DNA of 16,573 bases from Prevotella sp. CAG:755 (GCA_000431275.1 HF989176.1:8214-24786); one strand, 5' to 3'; positions 8,677 through 16,310 are shown, counted from the stretch's first letter. Notes: generated by a model from the letters alone, not told the origin. Made by a program: numbers and translations.

Positions 8677-8722
8677 AACGAAAGTGAGCCACACTGCGTA
8701 TACAGTGTGGCTCACTTTCGTT
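8677..8722 (-). terminator. Perfect 20-bp hairpin immediately after tRNA-Gln
   Basis: Arms 8677-8696 and 8703-8722 are exactly complementary, with a six-base loop (cgtata). On the reverse strand the stem begins at the discriminator base of tRNA-Gln, so it most likely ends tRNA transcription or guides 3' processing. No T-run follows on the reverse side. Confidence 0.7.
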
Positions 8723-8791
8723 GGGGTACCCGGACTCGAACCAGGAAAGACAGGACCAGAATCTGTAGTGTTACCATTACACCATACCCCA
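8721..8791 (-). tRNA. tRNA-Gln (anticodon CTG)
   Basis: 71 bases on the reverse strand fold as a cloverleaf: acceptor TGGGGTA/TACCCCA with the U1-A72 pair typical of tRNA-Gln, D stem GTGT/ACAC, anticodon loop TTCTGGT (CTG, reads CAG), four-base variable loop, and T arm CCTGG-TTCGAGT-CCGGG. The 3' CCA is not encoded. The anticodon stem ACAGA/CCTGT has an A31-C39 mismatch, which is unusual. A strong promoter lies about 31 bases upstream. Confidence 0.93.
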
Positions 8792-8821
8792 ATCGCCAAG
8801 TAACCTCCGTGGTTACGGGTG

Positions 8822-8853
8822 CAAAAGTAGATATCTTTTTTCGAACCTCCAAA
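8822..8853 (-). promoter_or_regulatory. Bacteroidota-type promoter of tRNA-Gln
   Basis: Reverse strand TTTG (8850-8853), a 20-base spacer, then TACTTTTG (8822-8829): full matches to both boxes. Transcription would start some 20-25 bases before the tRNA. Confidence 0.8.
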
Positions 8854-8919
8854 CTTTCTCCTCACTTTTTCATGAAAAATGACAAATAACAGTAGCTTTT
8901 ACAACCTGCGGCATGAAAA

Positions 8920-8955
8920 AACCGGCACGTAGCGGGAATCGCCTACGTGCCGGTT
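8920..8955 (-). terminator. Intrinsic terminator of the beta-barrel protein gene
   Basis: 13-bp perfect GC-rich stem (arms 8920-8932 and 8943-8955, ten-base loop) followed on the reverse strand by a run of T. It begins 31 bases after the stop codon of the gene at 8987-9829. Confidence 0.88.
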
Positions 8956-8986
8956 CGTTACAAGAAACCCGCCACACTGGCTTCCA

Positions 8987-9829
8987 TCAGAAACGGAAAG
9001 CCAGATAGAAGCGGAAGAATTTTGTCTTCAACCGATTTTTGTCCTGCTTCAAGACATCGTCAAAATTGGCGTCACTGCCATCCTCCCATCCGTCGACAGC
9101 CTCATCGTCGACCGAGAAGCTCTTGTAGTTCGCCTTTCCCCAACGGCCCTCGAAACCGACCGATATGACTTTCCAGGCAATGCTGCCGCCGAAAGCGAAA
9201 TTGGGCACGAACTGCACGTTGACTTCATCGTTCATGCTGATAGCCGAAGCAGTAGGCACGAAATGGGCATAAAGTCCCACTTTCAAGTGATGAACAGGGT
9301 TGATAGTCACCGACGGACCGAGACGAAGGGCATATTCTGCCTGCCATACACCAAGGTCTATGTCTTCGTCTCCGTCATAAGAATCATAATAATCGTCGTA
9401 GCCGTTGCCATATCCTCCGTTCATGCTGCCGTCGGCTGTTTCCATCACGTCCTTATACTTGGCGTAAGTGATGTCCATCCATGAGAAATCGATACCGACC
9501 TTGAGCATGCCGAACCATGCCTTCTTCGGGAAATAGTACGTGCGTCCCCACATGGCTGAAATGGCGAGTTCACTGTTCCATTCCAGCCCAGGAACGTCCT
9601 GATGAATAAGCGTCTGCTTGCCAATGCCGAGCGAGAACCACTTGGCGCGGTCTTTCCAAATCGCCTTGTCGAGGTCGCTGGCATCTTTGGCCTCGGCGGA
9701 AGTGCTCAACGCCTGCACAGCCTGCTGCAAAGAGTCAATCTTCTGATTGAGCGAATCAACACGCGCGTCTTGCGCCCGGCCACTAAGAGCGGCCAACGCA
9801 ACGGCCAACACTAAAAGTAACTTTTTCAT
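8987..9829 (-). CDS. Predicted outer-membrane beta-barrel protein
   Basis: 280 residues. A Sec signal peptide (positive KK at 2-3, hydrophobic core, likely cleavage after GRA or RAQ near 19-20) is followed by a short heptad-like coiled coil (VDSLNQKIDSLQQAVQAL, about 24-41) and then an about 220-residue domain of alternating hydrophobic strands ending in FRFYLAFRF, the terminal aromatic signal of barrels inserted by BAM. A low-complexity acidic Gly/Tyr/Asp loop sits at about 137-158 and is probably surface-exposed. It is not assigned to a named family; it may be a porin-like or structural protein. It is monocistronic, with its own strong promoter and terminator. Confidence 0.75.
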   Translation of the reverse strand: MKKLLLVLAVALAALSGRAQDARVDSLNQKIDSLQQAVQALSTSAEAKDASDLDKAIWKDRAKWFSLGIGKQTLIHQDVPGLEWNSELAISAMWGRTYYFPKKAWFGMLKVGIDFSWMDITYAKYKDVMETADGSMNGGYGNGYDDYYDSYDGDEDIDLGVWQAEYALRLGPSVTINPVHHLKVGLYAHFVPTASAISMNDEVNVQFVPNFAFGGSIAWKVISVGFEGRWGKANYKSFSVDDEAVDGWEDGSDANFDDVLKQDKNRLKTKFFRFYLAFRF

Positions 9830-9921
9830 AACAGTGTGATTTATAAGAATTATTAAGGATTAATCCGAATTTACACTGAATTATTCTACGATATTTACCA
9901 CTCCTTTACCTAAAACGCGGA

Positions 9922-9953
9922 CAAAGTTACGAATAAAACTTAACGCCTGCAAA
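9922..9953 (-). promoter_or_regulatory. Bacteroidota-type promoter of the beta-barrel gene
   Basis: Reverse strand TTTG (9950-9953), 20-base spacer, TAACTTTG (9922-9929). Both boxes match fully. It predicts an AT-rich leader of about 85 bases before the ATG at 9829. Confidence 0.82.
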
Positions 9954-10084
9954 TTTCCCCGTTGCCGAACTGCATCAGACATGGCCTTGTTGCAGAATTG
10001 CGAAGTAAAGGCATACTTTTCCCTAAAAATCACAAAAAAGCCCACATTTCCGACGCGGAACTTCACGGTTACGGCAAAAGACCT

Positions 10085-10092
10085 TAACTTTG
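10085..10092 (+). promoter_or_regulatory. -7 box of the rsfS-ftsH-cdsA operon
   Basis: TAACTTTG matches TAnnTTTG exactly; the -33 region about 20 bases upstream (CTTC) is weak. It lies 43 bases before the rsfS ATG. With the promoter at 9922-9953 it accounts for the 306-bp divergent gene-free stretch 9830-10135; I see nothing else there. Confidence 0.65.
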
Positions 10093-10135
10093 CGCCATTA
10101 AAATCCATCATTATATCCACCTTTTACACTCATTA

Positions 10136-10495
10136 ATGGAAAAACAAAGCGCATTAGTCCAAGCCATCATAGAAGGTATCCAGGAAAAAAAAGGCAGCCA
10201 CATCGTCATTGCTGACCTGACATCCATTCCGACGGCTCCCTGCCAGCATTTCATCATCTGCCAAGGCAACTCGCCGCAGCAAGTCGAAGCCATCACGCGC
10301 GCCGTGGAAGAATCTGCCCGCACAAAGGCCCACGAAAAGCCGGCCGCCGTTGTCGGACGCACCAATGCCCAATGGGTGGCCATGGACTACGGCACGGATC
10401 TTGTCCACATCTTCTTGCCCGACGTGCGCGACTATTATGACCTCGAGCACCTTTGGGAAGACGCCGAAATCACTGCCGTGCCCGACGTCGAATAA
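10136..10495 (+). CDS. rsfS: Ribosome silencing factor RsfS
   Basis: 119 residues of the RsfS/Iojap family, which binds ribosomal protein uL14 and blocks joining of the 30S and 50S subunits when nutrients are scarce. The family pattern is clear: an N-terminal helix, the strand IVIADLTSIPTAPCQHFIICQGNS (shown with its D-x-T core), then VEE..R, a W..MDYG..VVHIF-type segment (WVAMDYGTDLVHIFLPDVRDYYDLEHLW) and an acidic tail. The start at 10136 follows the promoter by about 40 bases. ftsH begins 27 bases downstream, an arrangement consistent with one operon. Confidence 0.93.
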   Translation: MEKQSALVQAIIEGIQEKKGSHIVIADLTSIPTAPCQHFIICQGNSPQQVEAITRAVEESARTKAHEKPAAVVGRTNAQWVAMDYGTDLVHIFLPDVRDYYDLEHLWEDAEITAVPDVE

Positions 10496-10522
10496 TCCCC
10501 GCAAGTTCCTCACTACATCCAT

Positions 10523-12640
10523 ATGAACGAAAACAAGCCGAAAAATAACTTTCCCAAGTTCAGCCTGACTTGGGTCTACGTTCTTGTGCTCATCGGCCTT
10601 CTCTTTGCCTTCTGGCAAGGCGACAAGACGAGCAGCGTCAACAAGCAAACGAACTACACGACGTTCAAGCAATACGTAGAAAAAGGCTACGCACAAAGCG
10701 TCACCGTCAACAAGACGGAAGGGTTCGTCAGCATGAAGGTCAAGCCTGAACACATCCGCGACGTCTTCAAGCAAGGCGCCCAACAGACCGGCGCGGCGCC
10801 CACGGTCAGCACCCAGTATCCCTCTGTCGACAAGGTAGAGGAATTCCTCACCGACCAAGAGTCGAAAGGTACTTTCAAAGGTGCTGTCAACTACGAGGAA
10901 AGCAACAACTTCTTCATGGGGCTGCTCGGAACGCTGCTGCCCATCATCCTGCTCGTAGCAGTCTGGATGTTCTTCATGCGGCGCATGGGCGGTGGAGGCA
11001 GCGGAGGTGCCGGCGGCGTATTCAACGTCGGCAAGAGCAAGGCACGCCTGTTCGAGAAAGGCTCCGGCCTACACGTCACATTCAAGGACGTCGCCGGACA
11101 AGAAGGCGCCAAGCAGGAAGTCCAGGAGATTGTAGACTTCCTGAAAAACCCACAAAAATATATGGTGCTCGGCGGGAAAATCCCCAAAGGCGCCCTACTC
11201 GTCGGTCCACCGGGAACGGGCAAGACTCTCTTGGCCAAAGCAGTGGCAGGTGAGGCGGACGTGCCGTTTTTCTCGCTTTCCGGCTCCGATTTTGTCGAGA
11301 TGTTCGTCGGCGTTGGTGCCAGCCGTGTGCGCGACCTCTTCCGCCAAGCCAAGGAAAAGGCGCCCTGCATCATCTTCATTGACGAAATCGACGCCATTGG
11401 CCGCGCCCGCGGAAAGAACCCGGCCCTCGGTGGTAACGACGAACGTGAGAACACCCTCAACCAGTTGCTCACAGAGATGGACGGCTTCGGCACGAACTCC
11501 GGCGTCATCATCCTTGCGGCCACCAACCGCGTCGACATCCTCGACAAAGCCTTGCTGCGCGCCGGCCGCTTTGACCGCCAGATCCACGTTGACCTGCCCG
11601 ACCTCCAAGAGCGTGTGGCCATCTTCAAAGTCCACCTGAAACCGCTCAAACTCGACGATACGGTCGACATCGACCTCCTTGCGCGTCAGACACCAGGATT
11701 TTCGGGTGCCGACATCGCCAACGTCTGCAACGAAGCTGCCCTCATCGCCGCCCGCCACAACAAGGAAGCCGTCGGGAGACAGGATTTTCTCGACGCCGTT
11801 GACCGAATCATCGGCGGATTGGAGAAGAAAACGCGCGTCATGACAGCCGACGAGAAACGAACGATAGCCTTGCACGAAGCGGGACACGCCACGGTCTCCT
11901 GGTTCCTGAAATATGCCAACCCGCTAGTGAAGGTGACCATCGTCCCGCGCGGTCAGGCCCTCGGGGCGGCGTGGTACCTGCCCGAGGAACGTAACATCAC
12001 GACCAAGGAACAGATGCTCGATGAAATCTGCGCCACCCTGGGCGGACGCGCAGCTGAGGAACTCTTCACGGGACACATATCGTCGGGCGCGCTCAACGAC
12101 CTCGAAACCGTCACGAAGCGCTCGTACGGCATGGTAGCCTACCTCGGCATGAGCGACGAGCTGCCCAACCTCTGCTACTACAACAATCAAGAATACAACT
12201 TCACCAAGCCTTTCTCTGAAAAGACGGCCGAAATCATCGACAAGGAGGTCGGACGCCTCATCGCACAGCAATACGAACGTGCGAAAGGGCTGTTGCAAGA
12301 ACATGCCGACGGACATGCGCGACTGGCGCAACTCCTGATCGACCGTGAAGTCATTTTCGCCGAAGACGTCGAAGCCATCTTCGGGAAGCGGCCTTGGAAG
12401 AGCCGCGCCGACGAACTGCTCGAAGAGGAAAACAAAAAGCCCGCTCCGCAGCTCCCGGAAAGCGAAGTGGCAACCTCAGACACACACGGTCTGCCCATTT
12501 CCGGCAAAACGACGGAAACAGCAACAGGGAAAACGGATACTACGCCAGAAACGACAGATGCCACGGCTGGCCAACCCACCCAGGACATAAGAAGCGTCGA
12601 GACGGCTGAAGACAAAACAGACAAGGAGGCACGGACATGA
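10523..12640 (+). CDS. ftsH: ATP-dependent zinc metalloprotease FtsH
   Basis: Membrane-anchored hexameric AAA+ protease that extracts and degrades damaged membrane proteins and some regulators. Two membrane segments (about 15-31 and 130-152) flank the periplasmic domain. A Gly-rich linker leads to the AAA module: Walker A GPPGTGKT at 228-235, Walker B IIFIDEID with D287/E288, and the second region of homology with the arginine finger in RAGRFDRQ. The peptidase has HEAGH at 451-455 and a third zinc ligand at D526 (NDLETVTK). The 705-residue length is slightly long because of a Thr/Glu-rich low-complexity tail from about 650. Its TGA overlaps the cdsA ATG (ATGA). Confidence 0.97.
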   Translation: MNENKPKNNFPKFSLTWVYVLVLIGLLFAFWQGDKTSSVNKQTNYTTFKQYVEKGYAQSVTVNKTEGFVSMKVKPEHIRDVFKQGAQQTGAAPTVSTQYPSVDKVEEFLTDQESKGTFKGAVNYEESNNFFMGLLGTLLPIILLVAVWMFFMRRMGGGGSGGAGGVFNVGKSKARLFEKGSGLHVTFKDVAGQEGAKQEVQEIVDFLKNPQKYMVLGGKIPKGALLVGPPGTGKTLLAKAVAGEADVPFFSLSGSDFVEMFVGVGASRVRDLFRQAKEKAPCIIFIDEIDAIGRARGKNPALGGNDERENTLNQLLTEMDGFGTNSGVIILAATNRVDILDKALLRAGRFDRQIHVDLPDLQERVAIFKVHLKPLKLDDTVDIDLLARQTPGFSGADIANVCNEAALIAARHNKEAVGRQDFLDAVDRIIGGLEKKTRVMTADEKRTIALHEAGHATVSWFLKYANPLVKVTIVPRGQALGAAWYLPEERNITTKEQMLDEICATLGGRAAEELFTGHISSGALNDLETVTKRSYGMVAYLGMSDELPNLCYYNNQEYNFTKPFSEKTAEIIDKEVGRLIAQQYERAKGLLQEHADGHARLAQLLIDREVIFAEDVEAIFGKRPWKSRADELLEEENKKPAPQLPESEVATSDTHGLPISGKTTETATGKTDTTPETTDATAGQPTQDIRSVETAEDKTDKEART

Positions 12641-13482
12641 GCAACCTGGCCCAACGAAGCCTGACGGGCATCCTCTTCGTGCTCGTACTGGTAGGCGGAA
12701 TCATCCTCTCGCCGATGACCTTTGCCGCAGTCTTCGCCGCCGTGACAGGACTTACGGTGTGGGAATTCAGCACCATCGTCAACCTACATGGAGGAGCTCA
12801 AGTCAACCGCTTCATCAATACCGTCGCAGCAGTCTACCTGTTCTTCGCTTTTTTCGGTTATTGCTCCAACATGACAGGAGCGGAAGCATTCGTGCCCTAC
12901 CTGCTGTCGGTGATATATCTGCTGGTGAGCGAACTTTACAGGCAAGCGCCCGACCCGCTCCGTAACTGGGCGTTTGCGTTTGCTTCGCAGGTTTATGTCG
13001 CCTTGCCTTTCGGCCTGCTCAACGTCCTGGCATTCCAACCCGATCCGGCTTTCAGCATCGCCAGCTATGTCTGGGCCTATCCTTTGGCCATCTTCATATT
13101 CCTCTGGGTGAACGACACGGGAGCCTACGTCTGCGGCAGCCTACTCCACCGCTACATCCCCTACAAGCTTTTTCCCCGCATATCGCCCGGAAAGTCGTGG
13201 ATCGGAAGCATCGGTGGAGCATTGTTCTGCGTAGGAGCGGCTTTCGTTTTGAGCCACTTCTTCCCCGAGATGCCGGCAGCCGCTTGGGCGGGTCTGGCAT
13301 TGGTGGTTTGCGTGTTCGGCACATGGGGCGACCTGGTAGAAAGCCTGCTCAAACGTCAGTTCGGTCTGAAAGACAGCGGTCACATACTGCCCGGCCACGG
13401 CGGCATGCTCGACCGTTTCGACTCTACCCTGCTTGCCGTTCCTGCCGCAGTACTCTATTTTTACACTATATCGGCATTTTGA
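12637..13482 (+). CDS. cdsA: Phosphatidate cytidylyltransferase CdsA
   Basis: Integral membrane enzyme that makes CDP-diacylglycerol from phosphatidic acid and CTP, the entry to phosphatidylethanolamine and related lipids. The 281-residue protein has about seven to eight membrane segments, and the full CDP-DAG synthase signature lies at about 236-262: SLLKR, then LKDSG, PGHGG and LDRFDS. The 4-base ATGA overlap with ftsH indicates translational coupling. The stop lies only 28 bases before the -7 box of tRNA-Leu. Confidence 0.95.
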   Translation: MSNLAQRSLTGILFVLVLVGGIILSPMTFAAVFAAVTGLTVWEFSTIVNLHGGAQVNRFINTVAAVYLFFAFFGYCSNMTGAEAFVPYLLSVIYLLVSELYRQAPDPLRNWAFAFASQVYVALPFGLLNVLAFQPDPAFSIASYVWAYPLAIFIFLWVNDTGAYVCGSLLHRYIPYKLFPRISPGKSWIGSIGGALFCVGAAFVLSHFFPEMPAAAWAGLALVVCVFGTWGDLVESLLKRQFGLKDSGHILPGHGGMLDRFDSTLLAVPAAVLYFYTISAF

Positions 13483-13486
13483 CCCA

Positions 13487-13517
13487 TTGGTGGTTCCGGA
13501 AAAATTAGTATCTTTGC
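13487..13517 (+). promoter_or_regulatory. Promoter of tRNA-Leu
   Basis: TATCTTTG (13510-13517) fits the -7 consensus; TTGG (13487-13490) sits 19 bases upstream. Transcription would begin only a few bases before the mature tRNA at 13529. Confidence 0.7.
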
Positions 13518-13528
13518 AGACAATTCTG

Positions 13529-13609
13529 CACCCGTGGCGAAATTGGTAGACGCGCCAGACTTAGGATCTGGTGATTTCGGTCGTGTAGGTTCGAGTCCTA
13601 TCGGGTGCA
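13529..13609 (+). tRNA. tRNA-Leu (anticodon TAG)
   Basis: 81 bases: acceptor GCACCCG/CGGGTGC, discriminator A73 at 13609, anticodon stem CCAGA/TCTGG with loop CTTAGGA (TAG, reads CTA/CTG), a long class II variable arm, and a T arm with GTTCGAGTCC. CCA is not encoded. The last 12 bases also encode, on the other strand, the end of a serine recombinase, making this the integration site of the element to the right. Confidence 0.95.
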
Positions 13610-13625
13610 CAGAAAGACAGAAGAG
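13585..13625. other. Putative attachment junction (attL) of the integrated element
   Basis: Composition and gene content change at the tRNA-Leu 3' end: core genes at high GC to the left, an AT-rich recombinase region to the right. Serine integrase att sites are about 40-50 bp, so the crossover should lie near here; the exact dinucleotide and the partner site at the other end cannot be seen. Limits given are approximate. Confidence 0.5.
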
Positions 13626-15103
13626 GAAAATTCGGAAGAGTTTTTCTCTTTTTTATTTTTGTAATCGCTTGATATTTTTGCTATTATGGAGAGTGCCTTA
13701 TTCTCATGGAAGGTTCGATAATCATCAATTTCTTTATCCCACAAAATTCCATCAGGAAAGAGTAAATTTTGGATTCTTTGGCTTAATTCCAACGAAGCAT
13801 TTTTCCATAAAGTGTCTAATTCACAGCATATTGCAAGTGTATCATCAACTTCACTGTTGAAGTTCGATAAATTTCTTTGGCAATTTGCTAATTCAAGGTC
13901 TATTTTAGTAAGTCTTTCCTGCAATGTTTCAACCGTTGCCTCATAAATATCTTCATCAATATCACCCATTCCAAACCGTACTTTGCAATTCTTCATTTTG
14001 TTTTGGCATTCGGTTTTCTGTTTTTTCAATAGGGTTTCTGTTTTCCTTTGTTCTTCATCATCAACAGCAATCATCCGACTAATAATATCACGCAAAATAC
14101 TTGTCAGTTCGTGAGGAATATTGAATGAATGCAAGACATGTTCATATTTGCTATGTAATTTCTTTGCTGATTCATTTGTTTTGCAGCCAATCTGATTGCA
14201 TTTATAATAATCCAAATTCTTTTTCTTTACAGTGTAAGCTGTAAACGGAGTATGGTCTTTAGCACACAAAACATGGCGTTTCAAAGGAAAGCGTGGCGTT
14301 TCTTTTTTATGAGTATATACCCCAGTTCTATCACTCATCATTTCTTGAACACGTAAAAAATCATCATAACTGACAATGTGGGGTTGATTGCCATCTACAA
14401 GTTTACCGTTTAACATTTTATGACGGATTTTCCCTGCATAAAAAGGATTACTAAGGATGTTATGCAACTTCTGCTTGGTTAATATCAGTCCATAAGTTTT
14501 CAGTTTCTCTATAATTTGGTAATTTGCCATACCTTGTAATTTCCATGCAAAGGCTTTTTTAATCAATTTGCCATCTTCATTTATCGTAAAAGTTGTACCC
14601 AATGATTTCCCATGTTTGGTGTAGCCAAGAGGTTTTGCAGCTTCACAGTACACACCATTTTCAAGGCAAAACTTTCGCCCTGATATAAATTTGTCGATAC
14701 GATTTCCATTGTCCCATTCAGCCAATGTCAGTTTAAATTTGACCATCATAACCCCGTTACGAGTAGAGGTGTCTATTCCTGTTGATGCTTCTACTATGAT
14801 TACTTTACGCTTTAATAGTTCATCAATAATCGTAGCTCCTTGTCCTACATTTCTACTAAATCTGTCAACTTCGGATATAATAACATGTATGATGGTTTTA
14901 TCCTTTTTCAATACAGAATACATCTCTTTCAACATAGGGCCTAGTGTTTTGGCAGTTTCATGCGCACCGCCAAAATATCCTTTTATCTTATATCCATTTT
15001 GCTTTGCAAATAGTTCACATTTACATTTTTGGTCAGCTAAGGAAGCTCCATTTTTCTCCTGATACTTAGTTGATACTCTCGTACATATTATACAATTCTT
15101 CAT
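13598..15103 (-). CDS. Large serine recombinase (site-specific integrase)
   Basis: 501 residues, the likely integrase of the element. The N-terminal resolvase domain has CTRVSTKYQ with catalytic Ser11, Arg9 and the VDRFSRN arginines (81, 84). The long helix E and linker (about 125-160) lead to the 'recombinase' DNA-binding domain at about 160-258 (PLGY, then LSNPFYAGKI). A zinc-ribbon-like segment has C280, H284, C302 and C307, followed by a coiled coil at about 345-415, which in this class controls synapsis and direction. The ATG at 15103 gives the family N-terminus although it lies 38 bases inside the upstream small ORF. Residues 499-501 (CTR) and the TAG are encoded by the tRNA-Leu 3' end. 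Confidence 0.93.
   Translation of the reverse strand: MKNCIICTRVSTKYQEKNGASLADQKCKCELFAKQNGYKIKGYFGGAHETAKTLGPMLKEMYSVLKKDKTIIHVIISEVDRFSRNVGQGATIIDELLKRKVIIVEASTGIDTSTRNGVMMVKFKLTLAEWDNGNRIDKFISGRKFCLENGVYCEAAKPLGYTKHGKSLGTTFTINEDGKLIKKAFAWKLQGMANYQIIEKLKTYGLILTKQKLHNILSNPFYAGKIRHKMLNGKLVDGNQPHIVSYDDFLRVQEMMSDRTGVYTHKKETPRFPLKRHVLCAKDHTPFTAYTVKKKNLDYYKCNQIGCKTNESAKKLHSKYEHVLHSFNIPHELTSILRDIISRMIAVDDEEQRKTETLLKKQKTECQNKMKNCKVRFGMGDIDEDIYEATVETLQERLTKIDLELANCQRNLSNFNSEVDDTLAICCELDTLWKNASLELSQRIQNLLFPDGILWDKEIDDYRTFHENKALSIIAKISSDYKNKKEKNSSEFSSSVFLCTR
13636..13660 (+). terminator. Weak hairpin plus T-run after tRNA-Leu
   Basis: AAGAG (13636-13640), a five-T loop, CTCTT (13646-13650), then T-rich to 13660; two flanking G-U pairs could extend the stem. 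It could end the tRNA-Leu transcript. It lies within the coding region of the recombinase on the other strand and so would be supplied by the element. Confidence 0.4.
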
Positions 15104-15242
15104 CGTCTTCTATTTTTTTCTCATTATTAAATCTAATACCTATCTCTGCTATGGCCTGCATATAATCTAAAAGAATACAAGCATCTGTTTGGGATATTCC
15201 TAATTGATTAAATTCTTGTTCATAGTCTTGATATTTAATCAT
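15066..15242 (-). CDS. Small companion ORF upstream of the recombinase
   Basis: 58 residues (begins MIKYQDYEQEFNQLGISQ, ends MYESIN), acidic and mostly helical in appearance. It is not recognised. Its 3' end overlaps the recombinase start by 38 bases in another frame, and both share the upstream promoter and leader. Helical content and tight coupling suggest, but do not show, an accessory or regulatory protein for the recombinase. No Shine-Dalgarno is evident. The reading frame is intact and is the only plausible one filling the gap. Confidence 0.55.
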   Translation of the reverse strand: MIKYQDYEQEFNQLGISQTDACILLDYMQAIAEIGIRFNNEKKIEDDEELYNMYESIN

Positions 15243-15261
15243 TTAATTAAATTGTATACTT

Positions 15262-15350
15262 CCCTTACGGGTTATTTGTTTTTCGCCTCTTGACCATTCC
15301 GGTAATGCCCCAAGACTTCTGAGCGGCAGGGGTAAGCGTAAAACCCTTGT
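15262..15350 (-). promoter_or_regulatory. GC-rich structured leader of the recombinase operon
   Basis: An island of clearly higher GC in an AT-rich leader of about 220 bases. On the reverse strand it can form an outer GGGTT/AACCC pairing (15342-15346 with 15269-15273), a CTTG/CAAG plus CATT/AATG hairpin (15289-15314), and a small CCC-GTAA-GGG hairpin; CTTAC and GTAAG offer an alternative pairing. One reverse frame stays open across it, and an ATG in that frame gives a ten-residue peptide, MVKRRKTNNP. It may be an attenuator, a leader peptide or a remnant. Confidence 0.4.
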
Positions 15351-15471
15351 CTTTATAAACTTATACTGTTTCTGTGATTTTCTCCAAAATCTCCTTTCTT
15401 CCTAAATCTTATTCCTATTTATACACTCTATGGTCAGAACTGTTTGCTATGACATAATTTTTCCTTTGATG

Positions 15472-15503
15472 CAAATATACAATTATAAGCCATTGGAGAG
15501 AAA
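15472..15503 (-). promoter_or_regulatory. Promoter of the small ORF-recombinase operon
   Basis: Reverse strand TATATTTG (15472-15479) matches the -7 box; TTTC (15500-15503) lies 20 bases upstream, three of four matching. Transcription from here would give a leader of about 220 bases before the small ORF. Confidence 0.65.
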
Positions 15504-15515
15504 TGTGTTAAAAAA

Positions 15516-15534
15516 CCGACTTTTGCCGACTTTT
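15516..15534. repeat. Tandem CCGACTTTT direct repeat
   Basis: Two copies of ccgactttt (15516-15524, 15526-15534) spaced 10 bp, about one helical turn, just upstream of the recombinase promoter. It may be a regulator-binding site. The remaining 15535-15656 is AT-rich with no gene I can support. Confidence 0.35.
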
Positions 15535-15667
15535 ATTTGTAACTTTCAGATAATCAGTATTGGAAATTTCTTAATTGTTTTTCTATTTTTATCTAATTAG
15601 TATTTTTGATATATTTAACTATAATTAGCATTATCTTGAATTAAAAGAGCTATGATTTAACAAAATT

Positions 15668-16276
15668 TCATGGACAGTTTTCGTAAAGTGTTAACGCTCG
15701 TATGGTCAATTTGCTTACATTTCGGAGAGAATACCCCTTCTTTAACAGCCGAATTTCCTCTGCATACTCTTCTTTCATGGCTTCATCAGACTTTCGATAA
15801 CCCTGTTTTCGTCCGACAACACCTCCATTAGTACGGAAATTTTGGTAGCCACTATCCATCCTTTCTTTTATTGATTTTCTCTCCATCCTTGCCACTTCCG
15901 CTAGGATTGTGATTAGGAATTGGCTCATTGGATTTATTTTTCCGTCTTCCGTTAATGTTTCAATGTGGTAATTATCGATATATAGGCTTATCCCCTTGGC
16001 ATTGAGCATTTCTATCACTTCCAATACCTGTAATGTGTCACGCCCCAATCGTGATAATTCAGCTACCACAACTTTATCTATATTGTTAACCTCCACATAT
16101 TCAACCATCCGCAATAGTTCGGTACGCTCAGTATTTTTCTTTGCGCCTGATACTTTTTCAGCAAAAGATGCAGCAATCTCCCATCCATTACGTTTGGCCA
16201 ATCTCGTAAGTTCATTGATTTGTCTATCGTAATCCTGCATATTGGTTGATACCCTTGCGGACAATACTACTTTCAT
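15668..16276 (-). CDS. Small serine recombinase (resolvase/invertase), C-terminus frameshifted
   Basis: 202 residues as read. The catalytic domain is complete: ARVST with Ser10 and Arg8, ELSRLGRD (S75, R76, R79), then the long helix with EVARMERKSIKERM. A GRKQGYRKS linker joins a C-terminal helix-turn-helix beginning GYSLRNVSKLT (181-191). After residue 191 the frame reads IRALTLYENCP, but the next frame reads SVNTLRKLSMKFC and stops at 15657, exactly the pattern expected of the recognition helix; one missing C (reverse strand) near 15704 explains this. Residue 6 is Ser where Tyr is usual. It could be an invertase or resolvase, now perhaps impaired in DNA binding. It has its own perfect promoter. 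Confidence 0.85.
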   Translation of the reverse strand: MKVVLSARVSTNMQDYDRQINELTRLAKRNGWEIAASFAEKVSGAKKNTERTELLRMVEYVEVNNIDKVVVAELSRLGRDTLQVLEVIEMLNAKGISLYIDNYHIETLTEDGKINPMSQFLITILAEVARMERKSIKERMDSGYQNFRTNGGVVGRKQGYRKSDEAMKEEYAEEIRLLKKGYSLRNVSKLTIRALTLYENCP

Positions 16277-16310
16277 ATATGAATTGATTTATATGTTATT
16301 TATTACACTG

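Noticed and set aside
13534..13860. Forward ORF beginning inside tRNA-Leu
   Set aside because: It covers the tRNA and is antisense to the recombinase C-terminus; no independent support.
15430..15600. Forward ORF of 56 codons between the two recombinases
   Set aside because: It runs over the recombinase promoter and the direct repeats, has AT-driven composition and no promoter of its own.
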